Assembly: GCF_010131535.1 (NCBI RefSeq)
Contig: NZ_WUBS01000002.1
Location: forward strand, 124,001-188,000
Length of the DNA: 64,000 bases
From: Acerihabitans arboris
GTDB taxonomy: Bacteria; Pseudomonadota; Gammaproteobacteria; Enterobacterales; Enterobacteriaceae
Direction: 5' to 3'
The stretch's first letter is position 1, and every line of letters starts with the position of its first letter. A program made the position numbers and the translations under genes. Below are positions 56,758 through 64,000 of this stretch, piece by piece. A model generated the notes under the pieces. That model was not told the origin of the DNA. It worked only from the letters and a program-made list of their open reading frames with translations, and ran no database searches.

Positions 56758-57616
56758 TAACCTGCTTGAAGTACGTCATCTTAACGTGGTGTTCAAGGAC
56801 CGCCGCCGCGAAAATCACGCCGTACGGGATATTTCGTTCTCGATAGGGCGCGAAAAGGTGGCCATCGTCGGCGAATCCGGCTCCGGCAAATCGCTGACCG
56901 GCCGCGCGCTGCTGAAACTCACACCGCAGGGCGCCAGCGTCAGCGCCGAAAAAATGTGGTTGGGCGATACCGACCTGATGAACACCAGCGAACGCGGGAT
57001 GCGCAAGATTCGTGGTAAACGCATTTCAATGATCATGCAGGACCCCAAATTCTCGCTCAATCCGCTGATGCGCGTCGGGCAGCAGATCAATGAGGCCTAC
57101 CGCACCCACTTTAACGTCGGCGAACATGCCGCGCGGGCCAAAACGCTGCTGATGCTGGAAGCGGTGAACATTCGCGATCCGGAACGGGTGTTCAGGCTGT
57201 ACCCGCATGAGATTTCCGGCGGCATGGGCCAGCGCATCATGATTGCCATGATGCTGATACCCGAGCCGGATCTGATCATCGCCGACGAGCCGACATCGGC
57301 CCTGGACGTCACCGTGCGCCAGCAGGTGCTGGGCGTGCTTGATGCCCTGCTGGCGCGGCGTAACACCGGCCTGCTGTTCATTACCCACGACCTGGGGCTG
57401 GTGGCGGGATTTTGCGACCGGGTGCTGGTGATGTACGGCGGCCGCATCCTGGAGGAAATTGCCGCCGATCGGTTGCATAACGCCAGGCATCCCTACACCC
57501 GGGCGCTGCTCGCCAGCCAGCCGGATCTGCACCGTCCGGTGGACATGCTGGCGATCCCGGCACGCGACCCGGCCTGGCTGTCCGGCCCGGTATACCGATA
57601 TGGAGACGCGTGCTGA
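56750..57616 (+). CDS. Peptide/nickel-type ABC transporter ATP-binding protein (DppD/NikD family)
   Basis: ATPase of 288 residues. Walker A GESGSGKSL, Q-loop MQDPKFSLNPLMRVG, signature ISGGMGQRIMIAMML and Walker B LIIADEPTSALD are present; the switch His is in FITHDLGLVAG. C-terminal HPYTRALLASQPD as in this branch. Its stop and the next start share one base (TGATG at 57614-57618). Confidence 0.93.
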   Translation: MTDNLLEVRHLNVVFKDRRRENHAVRDISFSIGREKVAIVGESGSGKSLTGRALLKLTPQGASVSAEKMWLGDTDLMNTSERGMRKIRGKRISMIMQDPKFSLNPLMRVGQQINEAYRTHFNVGEHAARAKTLLMLEAVNIRDPERVFRLYPHEISGGMGQRIMIAMMLIPEPDLIIADEPTSALDVTVRQQVLGVLDALLARRNTGLLFITHDLGLVAGFCDRVLVMYGGRILEEIAADRLHNARHPYTRALLASQPDLHRPVDMLAIPARDPAWLSGPVYRYGDAC

Positions 57617-58440
57617 TGACATCTGCGATAAACGGGTCCGCCCAACCCGCAACGGCCGCGTCGACGACGGCGGATAAAACGCCGCCGCTGGCCGTCGACC
57701 GTATGATTGAAACCGTCGATTTAGGCATTGCCTTCGGCAAGGGCCGCCAGCGCAAACAGGTAGTGGACGGCGTGTCCATCAGCATTGCGCGTGGCGAAAG
57801 CTACGGCCTGATAGGCGAGTCCGGCTGCGGGAAATCCACCCTGCTGCGCGCGCTGACCGGCCAGAACCCCCACTATGCCGGCGCCATCCTCTATCAGAAT
57901 CGCGAGCAGCATCCGGTGCGTGACAAAGCGTTCTATCGCCAGATCCAGATGGTATTCCAGGATCCCTACGCATCGCTGCATCCGCGCAAAATGGTCTACC
58001 ACACCCTGCTGGAGCCGCTGGTTATTCACGGCATGGACCGGCGCGAAACGCGCATTTCCGACGTGCTCGACGCGATCGGCCTGGGCGACGCCTTTCGCTA
58101 TCGTTATCCGCATCAGCTCTCCGGCGGCCAGCGGCAGCGCGTGGCGCTGGCCCGGGCGCTGATCATCGAGCCGCAGGTGTTACTGCTGGACGAGCCGACC
58201 TCGGCGCTGGATGTTTCCGTGCAGGCGGAGATCCTGAACCTGCTGAAAACCCTACGACGCGAGCGCAACCTGACCTATTTAATGGTCACGCATAACCTGG
58301 CGGTGGTGGCCCATTTATGCGACCGGGTAGCCATCATGCACCAGGGGAAATTGCTCGAGGAAATGACCGCCGACGAAATCCGGCGCGGTTCGGCAACCGA
58401 GCCGTATACCCAACAGTTTCTCGCCGCCAGCAACCACTGA
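57616..58440 (+). CDS. Peptide/nickel-type ABC transporter ATP-binding protein (DppF/NikE family)
   Basis: Partner ATPase, 274 residues from the ATG at 57616; a GTG six bases earlier is possible. After a 35-residue polar leader come Walker A GESGCGKST, Q-loop FQDPYASLHPRKMV, signature LSGGQRQRVALARAL and Walker B LLLDEPTSALDV. It is complete, unlike the shortened counterpart at 37375. Confidence 0.93.
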   Translation: MTSAINGSAQPATAASTTADKTPPLAVDRMIETVDLGIAFGKGRQRKQVVDGVSISIARGESYGLIGESGCGKSTLLRALTGQNPHYAGAILYQNREQHPVRDKAFYRQIQMVFQDPYASLHPRKMVYHTLLEPLVIHGMDRRETRISDVLDAIGLGDAFRYRYPHQLSGGQRQRVALARALIIEPQVLLLDEPTSALDVSVQAEILNLLKTLRRERNLTYLMVTHNLAVVAHLCDRVAIMHQGKLLEEMTADEIRRGSATEPYTQQFLAASNH

Positions 58441-58458
58441 CGGCCCAGGAGTCGCGCC

Positions 58459-59412
58459 ATGATGAACAATAGGCACTCCAGCCCGGACCGGGACGCCCTG
58501 CTGCTGTGCTGCGACGGCCAGGACACCGACGCGCTGCTGATCCTGCGCCGGGGCGATATCCTGCTGGAATATGGCGATATGCAGCAGCGCTTTCTCTGCC
58601 ATTCCATGCGTAAAAGTTTTCTCAGCGCGCTGATAGGCATCCAGGCGACGCGCGGCTGCTTCGATTTATCGCTGACGCTGGCCGCCCTGGATATCGACGA
58701 TATTGACGCGCTGAGCGACATTGAGCGCAGCGCCACGCTCCATGACCTGCTGACGGCGCGTTCGGGAATTTACCATCCCGCCAACTATGAAACACCATGG
58801 ATGACGCGCATCAAGCCCCCGCGCCACAGCCAGCCGCCGGGCTGCCGGTGGAGTTACAATAATTGGGATTTCAACGCCTTGGGAAGCGCTTACCGCCAGC
58901 TGACCGGGTTGGATATCCATCAGGCGTTTTTCGACCAGATCGCCCAACCGCTCGGCATGGCCGACTTCAGGAGGGAAGATGGCTGGATGGAGCCGGGGGC
59001 GCTTTCCCGGCACGCGGCCTATCCGTTCCGTCTGTCGACCCGCGATCTGGCGCGCTTCGGCCAGCTATTCCTGCAACAGGGCATGTGGCGGGGCCAGCAG
59101 ATTATTCCCGCGGCCTGGGTACGCCGGAGCCTGATGCCCTACTCCCACGCCGGCGATCGCGGCGCCTACGGCTATATGTGGTGGCTGGCCCGCGACGGCG
59201 TGGCATTGCCCGGCTGTGAACTCCCCGGCGGCAGCTATTTCGCCTACGGTGCGGGAGGCCATTACTGCCTGATGCTGCCCACCCTTGACGCCGTGGTGGT
59301 CCACCGGGTGAATACCGACATCGCGGCGCGCGAGATCAATCGTTTTCAATTCGGCCGGTTAATCAACCTGACCCTGGCGTTCCTTGCTGCATCATCGGGA
59401 GAACAAACATGA
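58459..59412 (+). CDS. SxxK serine hydrolase, class C beta-lactamase-like
   Basis: Penicillin-binding-protein-like hydrolase of 317 residues. The catalytic SxxK is S49-M50-R51-K52 (HSMRKSF), the second motif YNN lies in RWSYNNWDFNALG and a C-terminal GAGGH may replace the KTG box. No signal peptide is seen, so it is probably cytoplasmic and more likely an esterase or D-aminopeptidase/amide hydrolase than a drug-resistance enzyme. It lies 18 bases after the ABC ATPase and overlaps the PrpD-family gene by four bases. Confidence 0.88.
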   Translation: MMNNRHSSPDRDALLLCCDGQDTDALLILRRGDILLEYGDMQQRFLCHSMRKSFLSALIGIQATRGCFDLSLTLAALDIDDIDALSDIERSATLHDLLTARSGIYHPANYETPWMTRIKPPRHSQPPGCRWSYNNWDFNALGSAYRQLTGLDIHQAFFDQIAQPLGMADFRREDGWMEPGALSRHAAYPFRLSTRDLARFGQLFLQQGMWRGQQIIPAAWVRRSLMPYSHAGDRGAYGYMWWLARDGVALPGCELPGGSYFAYGAGGHYCLMLPTLDAVVVHRVNTDIAAREINRFQFGRLINLTLAFLAASSGEQT

Positions 59413-60752
59413 ATGTGATCGAAGCCATTGCCGCCTGGAGTCGCGCCCAGGACGGATTCAGCCGGCCGGCGCGGGAGCTGGCGCGGCGGGCAATCGTCGA
59501 CACGCTGGCCTGTCTTTATGCCGGCCGGGGCGATTTTTCCACGCTCGCCGTGCGTACGGCCGGCGAACCTTACCTGCGCCGCGACTATCGGGCGCGGGTT
59601 ATCGGCGGCGGCCGCGCCCCGGCGGCGATTGCCGCGCTGATTAACGGCACGTCGGCGCACGCCATCGACTATGACGATAACTTCGGGCCGGGCATGAGTC
59701 ACGCCTCGGCGGTGCTGGTGCCGGCGCTGCTGGCGGCGGCGGATGAATTAAACGCAGGCGGCGGCCAACTGGTCGACGCCTATCTGATCGGCCTGCAGGC
59801 GCAAGCGTTTATCGGCGCGGGGGTTGGCCCTTCGCACTACACCGCCGGCTGGCACGGCACGTCCACGGTCGGCTGCATCGGCACGGCGGCCGGCGTCGCA
59901 TGGCTGATGGGCCTGGACCAGGCCGGGATCGCCCGCGCGCTAAGCAACGCCGTAAGTTTTGCCTCCGGCACCAAAGGGCAGTTCGGCACGCCCATAAAAC
60001 CGCTGCACGCGGGCTGGGCGGCGCGCAACGCGATAGAGGCGGCCGTATTGGCGCAGCGGGGCATGCGCGGCAGGATCGATATCCTCGAGGCGCCCCAGGG
60101 GTTCGGCGAAATGTTTGGCGGCGCCGCGCCGTCCGGCTGGGATATTCCAGCCATCCTCGGCACGCGGCCGCACGTCATTGAAAGCGTGGGCGTGATGCCG
60201 AAGCGCCACCCCTGCTGCGGTTCCACGCATATGATTATCGATGCGCTGTCCGACCTGCGCGATACCCATGATTTTACCGACGCCGACGTGGTGTCGGCGG
60301 ATACGCTGGTCGGTATCGCCAACCAGCGCAACCTGGCCTATGCGGTGCCGGAAAATGAAATGCAGGCGCGTTTCTCCATGCACTATTGCGTCGATACCTG
60401 GCTACGCAACGGCGCGCTGAGCGTGCTCGATTTCACCCCCGCCCGGGTGGCGCAACAAACGGATCCGGCGCGATTGGCCCGCATCACCCTGCGCGCCTAC
60501 AGGGCGGAGCAAGAGGCCGGCGGGAAGCTGCCGCATCGCGTGACCCTCACCCTACGCGACGGCCGCCGGCTGGAAGCCGAACGCCGCCTGGCGAAAGGCA
60601 GCAACACGGAACCCTTTAGCGAGGCCGAACGCCGGCAAAAATTCATCGACTGCTGCGCCGGACTGGAGCTGCCGGACCGCCTGTTTGATCGGCTTAAAAG
60701 CCTGGGAGATGCAGGCGACCTCGGTTACCTGGATGCGCTGCTTGTTGAATAG
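59409..60752 (+). CDS. MmgE/PrpD-family protein
   Basis: Protein of 447 residues in the family of 2-methylcitrate dehydratase and cis-aconitate decarboxylase. Family stretches are RRAIVDTLACLYAG, INGTSAHAIDYDD, GWHGTSTVGCIGTAAGVAWLMG, TKGQFGTPIKPLHAG and KRHPCCGSTH. No prpB/prpC genes are near, so it is not part of the propionate pathway. As the last gene of the importer operon it may act on a product of the M20 or serine hydrolase. Exact reaction unknown. Confidence 0.9.
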   Translation: MNVIEAIAAWSRAQDGFSRPARELARRAIVDTLACLYAGRGDFSTLAVRTAGEPYLRRDYRARVIGGGRAPAAIAALINGTSAHAIDYDDNFGPGMSHASAVLVPALLAAADELNAGGGQLVDAYLIGLQAQAFIGAGVGPSHYTAGWHGTSTVGCIGTAAGVAWLMGLDQAGIARALSNAVSFASGTKGQFGTPIKPLHAGWAARNAIEAAVLAQRGMRGRIDILEAPQGFGEMFGGAAPSGWDIPAILGTRPHVIESVGVMPKRHPCCGSTHMIIDALSDLRDTHDFTDADVVSADTLVGIANQRNLAYAVPENEMQARFSMHYCVDTWLRNGALSVLDFTPARVAQQTDPARLARITLRAYRAEQEAGGKLPHRVTLTLRDGRRLEAERRLAKGSNTEPFSEAERRQKFIDCCAGLELPDRLFDRLKSLGDAGDLGYLDALLVE

Positions 60753-61104
60753 CCGGCTTATTTGAATTGACTGACAACATATGGATATTAATTGGCCTAA
60801 TAATTAATATAATTTTCAATTATAACTGATAAAGCCTCGTTTAAGGGTAGATAGATTACCCTAAACTGAGGCCTATGATTCAAATGCCATTGCCGTTAGC
60901 TTAAATTATGTTTTAAGCCAGGGGCCCACCGGCATTCAAACAAACATTAATTAGTAACGAAAAGGTATTTCCCCGTATTACACATAGTTTTCTCTACCGG
61001 AGACGCGGGCATTCTTTTTACTTTATCCGCGCAGGCAACGTGCCGATTTATCAGTCATACTCGCCTCTTGTTTGTTTTTAATAACGTAAAATACCTATCG
61101 CGCA
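60753..61104. other. AT-rich intergenic region after the PrpD-family gene
   Basis: 352 bases, distinctly AT-richer than the flanking operon. The only structured element I see is the long hairpin at 60834-60872. No gene is supported. Confidence 0.45.
60834..60872. terminator. Long imperfect hairpin after the M20/ABC/PrpD operon
   Basis: A 39-base inverted repeat. The left arm starts GCCTC and the right arm ends GAGGC; inner parts GGGTA and TACCC pair around a seven-base loop (GATAGAT), with two single-base bulges. About 15 paired positions. No U-tract on the plus strand, so it could be a terminator, mRNA-stabilising stem or part of a small element. Confidence 0.45.
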
Positions 61105-61329
61105 TCAATCGTTCATAATCAAGCTATTGCCGGCTGTTTTGTCCAGCCGTAAACCCATTAATAAAATCCTCTGCCGGGCGCGATAAAATAGATTTATCGC
61201 CAATAATATCTGCGAAACCATGAATGCTGATATAATAATCGGCCACTTTTTATTAATTTGACTCCGAATAAAAACATGGTTTATTTTTAACAACCAAAAA
61301 AATGTGTTAATCAATGAATTGAAAAACAT
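61105..61329 (-). CDS. Small AT-rich membrane-segment ORF, doubtful
   Basis: 74-residue ORF whose start overlaps the stop of the preceding small ORF (TGATG). It has one hydrophobic stretch (PIIISAFMVSQILLAINLF) and a polar tail. No family recognised. Low GC and lack of a ribosome-binding site make a real gene uncertain; it may be decayed DNA. Confidence 0.22.
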   Translation of the reverse strand: MFFNSLINTFFWLLKINHVFIRSQINKKWPIIISAFMVSQILLAINLFYRARQRILLMGLRLDKTAGNSLIMND

Positions 61330-61544
61330 CAGCAGAAATCAACACCATCCGTATCGTGCATATTTTCCCGCGCCATGCCCCATGGAAGCGGGTTTTTACC
61401 ATTCCGGCTTAATGCCACGCACCCGTCATAATCTTCTCTGGTCATCAGATTCACCGATAAGCCCACTCCCGCCGCTTTAAAGTAATCATTGGCCCTTTTT
61501 ATGGCTGCCATTCCCTGCTCACGGATGTTAACGATAACATTCAC
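61329..61544 (-). pseudogene. N-terminal fragment of an unidentified protein
   Basis: 71-residue ORF with gene-like composition (INIREQG-type start, KAAGVGLSVNLMTREDYDGC, LSRNGKNPLPWGM) but no recognisable complete domain. It ends abruptly at VDFC. The hydrophilic, structured-looking sequence suggests the front of a longer acyltransferase-like protein lost by truncation; the family guess is weak. Confidence 0.35.
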
Positions 61545-61811
61545 TGCGCCACATTCCTGTTTTAAGCATTTCTTTTAGACTAATGCGTCAAAAAAAATAG
61601 CCTGGCAAGTTAATAAAAAAACCAGCTTGTCATTTTCATTCCGCCCCTAATTGTATCGCGACCGGCAAGCGTCAGGAATAGGTTGAGGCAAATGAGGGAT
61701 GATGCTATGCGCATACAACGCTTTTCACCTCCGGCCCGGCGGTGAAAAACGCGGCTTCAGGATAAAAAAACGGCAGCGGTCAGGTGATGATCCCGCGGCG
61801 GCGCACGCCGC

Positions 61812-63293
61812 TTAACCAGCGTCAATCCAGACGCTGACGCCGGCGGCGTTACATCTGAATATGCCGGCGCCATGCTCGTCCAGGGTGACAATATCTTCGC
61901 GCTGTCCCACATGGTCCCGCCAGCGGGCCTGGGCAAAACCTGCGCCCAATTCGAGCTTTTTTTCGCCCTCGCCGCTGTTGGACATCACCACCACGCAGCC
62001 GGGCAACCGATCCGTGCCATGGCGGCGGAACGCCACGCAGTGCGCATCGTCGAAATAATCGGTCTGCCGGCCGTGGGCATACAGCCGCCGCGCGCGTATC
62101 AACGCCTCAAGCTCCGGGATCGCCGGCATCTCGATGGCGTGGATTTCGCCATCGTTGCCGGTATCGGCATAGGAGGCGCCGAACAGATCGGGGTAGAACA
62201 CCGTCGGCACGCCCTGCTCGCGCAGGAGTATCAGCGCATAGGCCAGCGGCTTGAACCAGGGTTGCACCGGCGCCTCAAGGGATTGCAGCGGCTGGGTATC
62301 GTGGTTGTCCACCAGAGTGACGGCGTGGGCCGGGTCGGCGGCCACCAGGGTGTCGGCAAACACCTGGCTGAGGTCAAATTCCGCGCCCTGCGTCGAGGCG
62401 CGATGGAAGTTCATTTGCAGCGGCGCGTCGAACAGCATGGTTTTACCGTCAACCTGCTCAAGATACTGCAGCAATATCTCCGTCTTATGGGACCAATACT
62501 CGGCGATAATAAACATCGGCTGCCCGGCGGCATCCTGAATATGATCGATCCAGTCTTTATAGAACCACGCGGGGATATGTTTTACCGCATCCAGGCGAAA
62601 GCCGGTGCAATGGGTCTCATTCATCACCCAGCGGCCCCAGTGGGCCAGCTCCGCGGCGACGGCCGGATTACGGAACTCGATATTGGCGCCCATCAGGTAA
62701 TCATAGTTGCCCAATTCGTCGTCCACCTCTTCATTCCAGCCGTCACGGGTATATTCAGTGACGATTTTAAAGATGCCTTTTTCATCGGGATCTTCGATCA
62801 GGTCGATACCGCTGAAACACTTATGATCCCAGACGAACCGCGAATATTGGCCTTGCCGGGCCGGAAAGGTAAAGCGGGTCCAGGCGGTGGCGTCGATCGC
62901 CCGTTCTTCTATCTCTTCCCGATCCTCTATTTCCACACGATTGACCTGGATGCGCTCCTGTTCGTCGGCGCCCATCTTATGATTGAGCACCACGTCCAGC
63001 AGTACGCCGATATCATGGGATTTCAGCGCCTCGATAGCGGCCAGCAGCGCCGCCTTGTCGCCATATTTAGTCGCGTGGCCGCCCTTCTGGTCGAACTCGC
63101 CCAAATCAAACAAATCATAGGTATCGTAACCGACGGAGTCCGCGCCGGTGTCCGCTTTGTAGGCCGGGGGCAGCCAGACCATGGTGATGCCGATTTCCGC
63201 CAGCCATCCGGCCCGTTCGGCGGCTTCGCCCCATAACGTGCCTCCGGGGGGATAATACCAATGAAAAAACTGCATAAGCGTGGGATTGCGCAT
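61812..63293 (-). CDS. amyA: Cytoplasmic alpha-amylase AmyA
   Basis: Cytoplasmic GH13 alpha-amylase hydrolysing alpha-1,4-glucans, 493 residues from the ATG at 63293 (E. coli AmyA has 495). A longer frame to 63350 exists, and an ATG at 63305 is possible; the chosen start matches MRNPTL of E. coli. No signal peptide. Catalytic residues are D235 ([10 protein letters not shown]), E265 (FIIAEYWSH) and D332 (VDNHDTQPL). Sequence follows E. coli AmyA along its length, including [20 protein letters not shown]. Confidence 0.96.
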   Translation of the reverse strand: MRNPTLMQFFHWYYPPGGTLWGEAAERAGWLAEIGITMVWLPPAYKADTGADSVGYDTYDLFDLGEFDQKGGHATKYGDKAALLAAIEALKSHDIGVLLDVVLNHKMGADEQERIQVNRVEIEDREEIEERAIDATAWTRFTFPARQGQYSRFVWDHKCFSGIDLIEDPDEKGIFKIVTEYTRDGWNEEVDDELGNYDYLMGANIEFRNPAVAAELAHWGRWVMNETHCTGFRLDAVKHIPAWFYKDWIDHIQDAAGQPMFIIAEYWSHKTEILLQYLEQVDGKTMLFDAPLQMNFHRASTQGAEFDLSQVFADTLVAADPAHAVTLVDNHDTQPLQSLEAPVQPWFKPLAYALILLREQGVPTVFYPDLFGASYADTGNDGEIHAIEMPAIPELEALIRARRLYAHGRQTDYFDDAHCVAFRRHGTDRLPGCVVVMSNSGEGEKKLELGAGFAQARWRDHVGQREDIVTLDEHGAGIFRCNAAGVSVWIDAG

Positions 63294-63385
63294 CGAAGAT
63301 TCCATCGTTGACAGGACTAAGGAAAGTATGGAAGAAACGCAAACAATCACCGGACATATTTTTCGCTGCTTAACTTAAAAGGCCG

Positions 63386-64000
63386 CTAATGGGTATCGAT
63401 GGCGCCCTCCGTGAACGTTTCTTCGTTGTGCAGCCGCTGGCGCCGCCGCAGATTGGGAAACCAGGCCATCCATAGCCCGACCACCACCAGCGTGCCGATG
63501 CCGCCCAGGGCGGCGGCGGGCACCGCGCCCAGCCATGCCGCCAGCAGGCCGGATTCGAACTCGCCCAATTGGTTGGACGTGTTGATAAATATCGAATTAA
63601 CCGCGCTGACGCGGCCGCGCATTTCGTCGGGGGTATCCAGCTGGACCAGCGCGCCGCGGATCACCATGCTCACCATATCGAAGCCGCCGAGGGCAAACAG
63701 CGCCAGCAGCGACAGCCAGAGCGCGGTCGAGAGCGCAAAGACCATGGTCGCGACGCCGAAGCCGGCAACCGACAGGAACATAATCATGCCCACGCGCCGC
63801 TCGAGCGCGCGGCGGCTAAGCCAGAAGCCGACCAGCAGCGCGCCTACCGCCGGCGCGCCGCGCAGCAGCCCCAGGCCCCAGGGGCCGGTGTGCAGTATGT
63901 CCTTGGCGAAAATCGGCAACAGCGCGGTGGCGCCCCCCAGCAGCACGGCAAACAGGTCCAGCGAGATCACGCCCAACACATCGGGCCGGGCGCGGATAAA
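63386..64000 (-). CDS. MFS transporter, N-terminal part cut by window edge
   Basis: C-terminal 200 or so residues of a major-facilitator protein; the frame is open to the window end. About six helices are present (VISLDLFAVLLGGATALLPIF, LRGAPAVGALLVGFWLSRR, MIMFLSVAGFGVATMVFAL and so on). MRGRVSAVNSIFINTSNQLG resembles the EntS-like exporter group (MFS_3). Substrate not determinable from this half. Confidence 0.88.
   Translation of the reverse strand, partial: FIRARPDVLGVISLDLFAVLLGGATALLPIFAKDILHTGPWGLGLLRGAPAVGALLVGFWLSRRALERRVGMIMFLSVAGFGVATMVFALSTALWLSLLALFALGGFDMVSMVIRGALVQLDTPDEMRGRVSAVNSIFINTSNQLGEFESGLLAAWLGAVPAAALGGIGTLVVVGLWMAWFPNLRRRQRLHNEETFTEGAIDTH

Noticed and set aside
58459-59412. 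Reading the SxxK hydrolase as an AmpC-type resistance gene
   Set aside because: No signal peptide, no KTG box, and the operon context is catabolic; esterase or peptidase role is more likely.
61764-61770. Poly-T run (minus strand) downstream of amyA as an intrinsic terminator
   Set aside because: The seven-base T tract is present, but I could not find a convincing stem directly before it.
61872-63236. 454-codon plus ORF over amyA
   Set aside because: Antisense shadow of amyA; the minus frame matches E. coli AmyA with all catalytic residues.

Overview
This is high-GC DNA (roughly 60% by eye) from a gammaproteobacterium, most likely a member of Enterobacterales. The lldP-lldR-lldD order, the YceJ/YceI pair and the cytoplasmic alpha-amylase AmyA all read like their Escherichia coli counterparts. 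The density of importers and small catabolic modules, and a BcsO-like gene beside bcsAB, suggest a plant-, insect- or soil-associated genus (Pectobacteriaceae/Sodalis-like). That placement is inference; no rRNA or core marker lies in the window.

Layout. 1-4.1 kb: minus-strand cellulose synthase genes (bcsB cut by the left edge, bcsA, a BcsO-like gene, a 28-residue membrane ORF), with no bcsQ seen. 4.6-11.8 kb: a five-gene peptide-type ABC importer, divergent from a GntR regulator that overlaps an enolase-superfamily gene; two identical palindromes lie between them. 11.8-16.3 kb: a D-tartrate module (DASS transporter, LysR regulator, tarD) with an amino-acid permease remnant inside it. 16.6-17.5 kb: an AT-rich orphan gene, then gene debris. 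18.1-21.7 kb: lldPRD, with an LldR-type operator upstream. 22.0-26.4 kb: a PRD regulator, fructose-type PTS EIIA and EIIBC, and a class II aldolase, with no sugar-phosphate kinase. 26.5-31.7 kb: a seven-gene minus-strand operon (FadR-type regulator, RpiB-like isomerase, beta-hydroxyacid dehydrogenase, polar-amino-acid-type ABC importer), with a perfect CRP site and a FadR-type operator upstream. 31.9-37.3 kb: an ArsR regulator divergent from an Old Yellow Enzyme, a gamma-glutamyltransferase remnant, an aldo/keto reductase, a cupin and a LysR. 37.4-42.4 kb: a second peptide-type ABC importer. 42.7-43.9 kb: yceJ-yceI. 43.9-50.0 kb: a nitrogen-compound module (amidase, AtzG-like small protein, SsuABC/TauABC-type importer, nitrilase) divergent from an XRE-cupin regulator. 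50.3-60.8 kb: a LysR and an eight-gene operon (M20 amidohydrolase, third peptide-type importer, SxxK serine hydrolase, MmgE/PrpD protein). 60.8-61.8 kb: AT-rich DNA with vestigial ORFs. 61.8-64 kb: amyA and an MFS exporter cut by the right edge.

The recurring pattern is one importer, one or two enzymes and one local regulator. Most genes inside a module overlap by 1-14 bases, which supports translational coupling. The modules that look least like textbook systems are the amidase/AtzG/nitrilase/ABC cluster, the M20/ABC/serine-hydrolase/PrpD operon and the RpiB/dehydrogenase/ABC operon. No CRISPR array, rRNA, tRNA or complete insertion sequence was seen.
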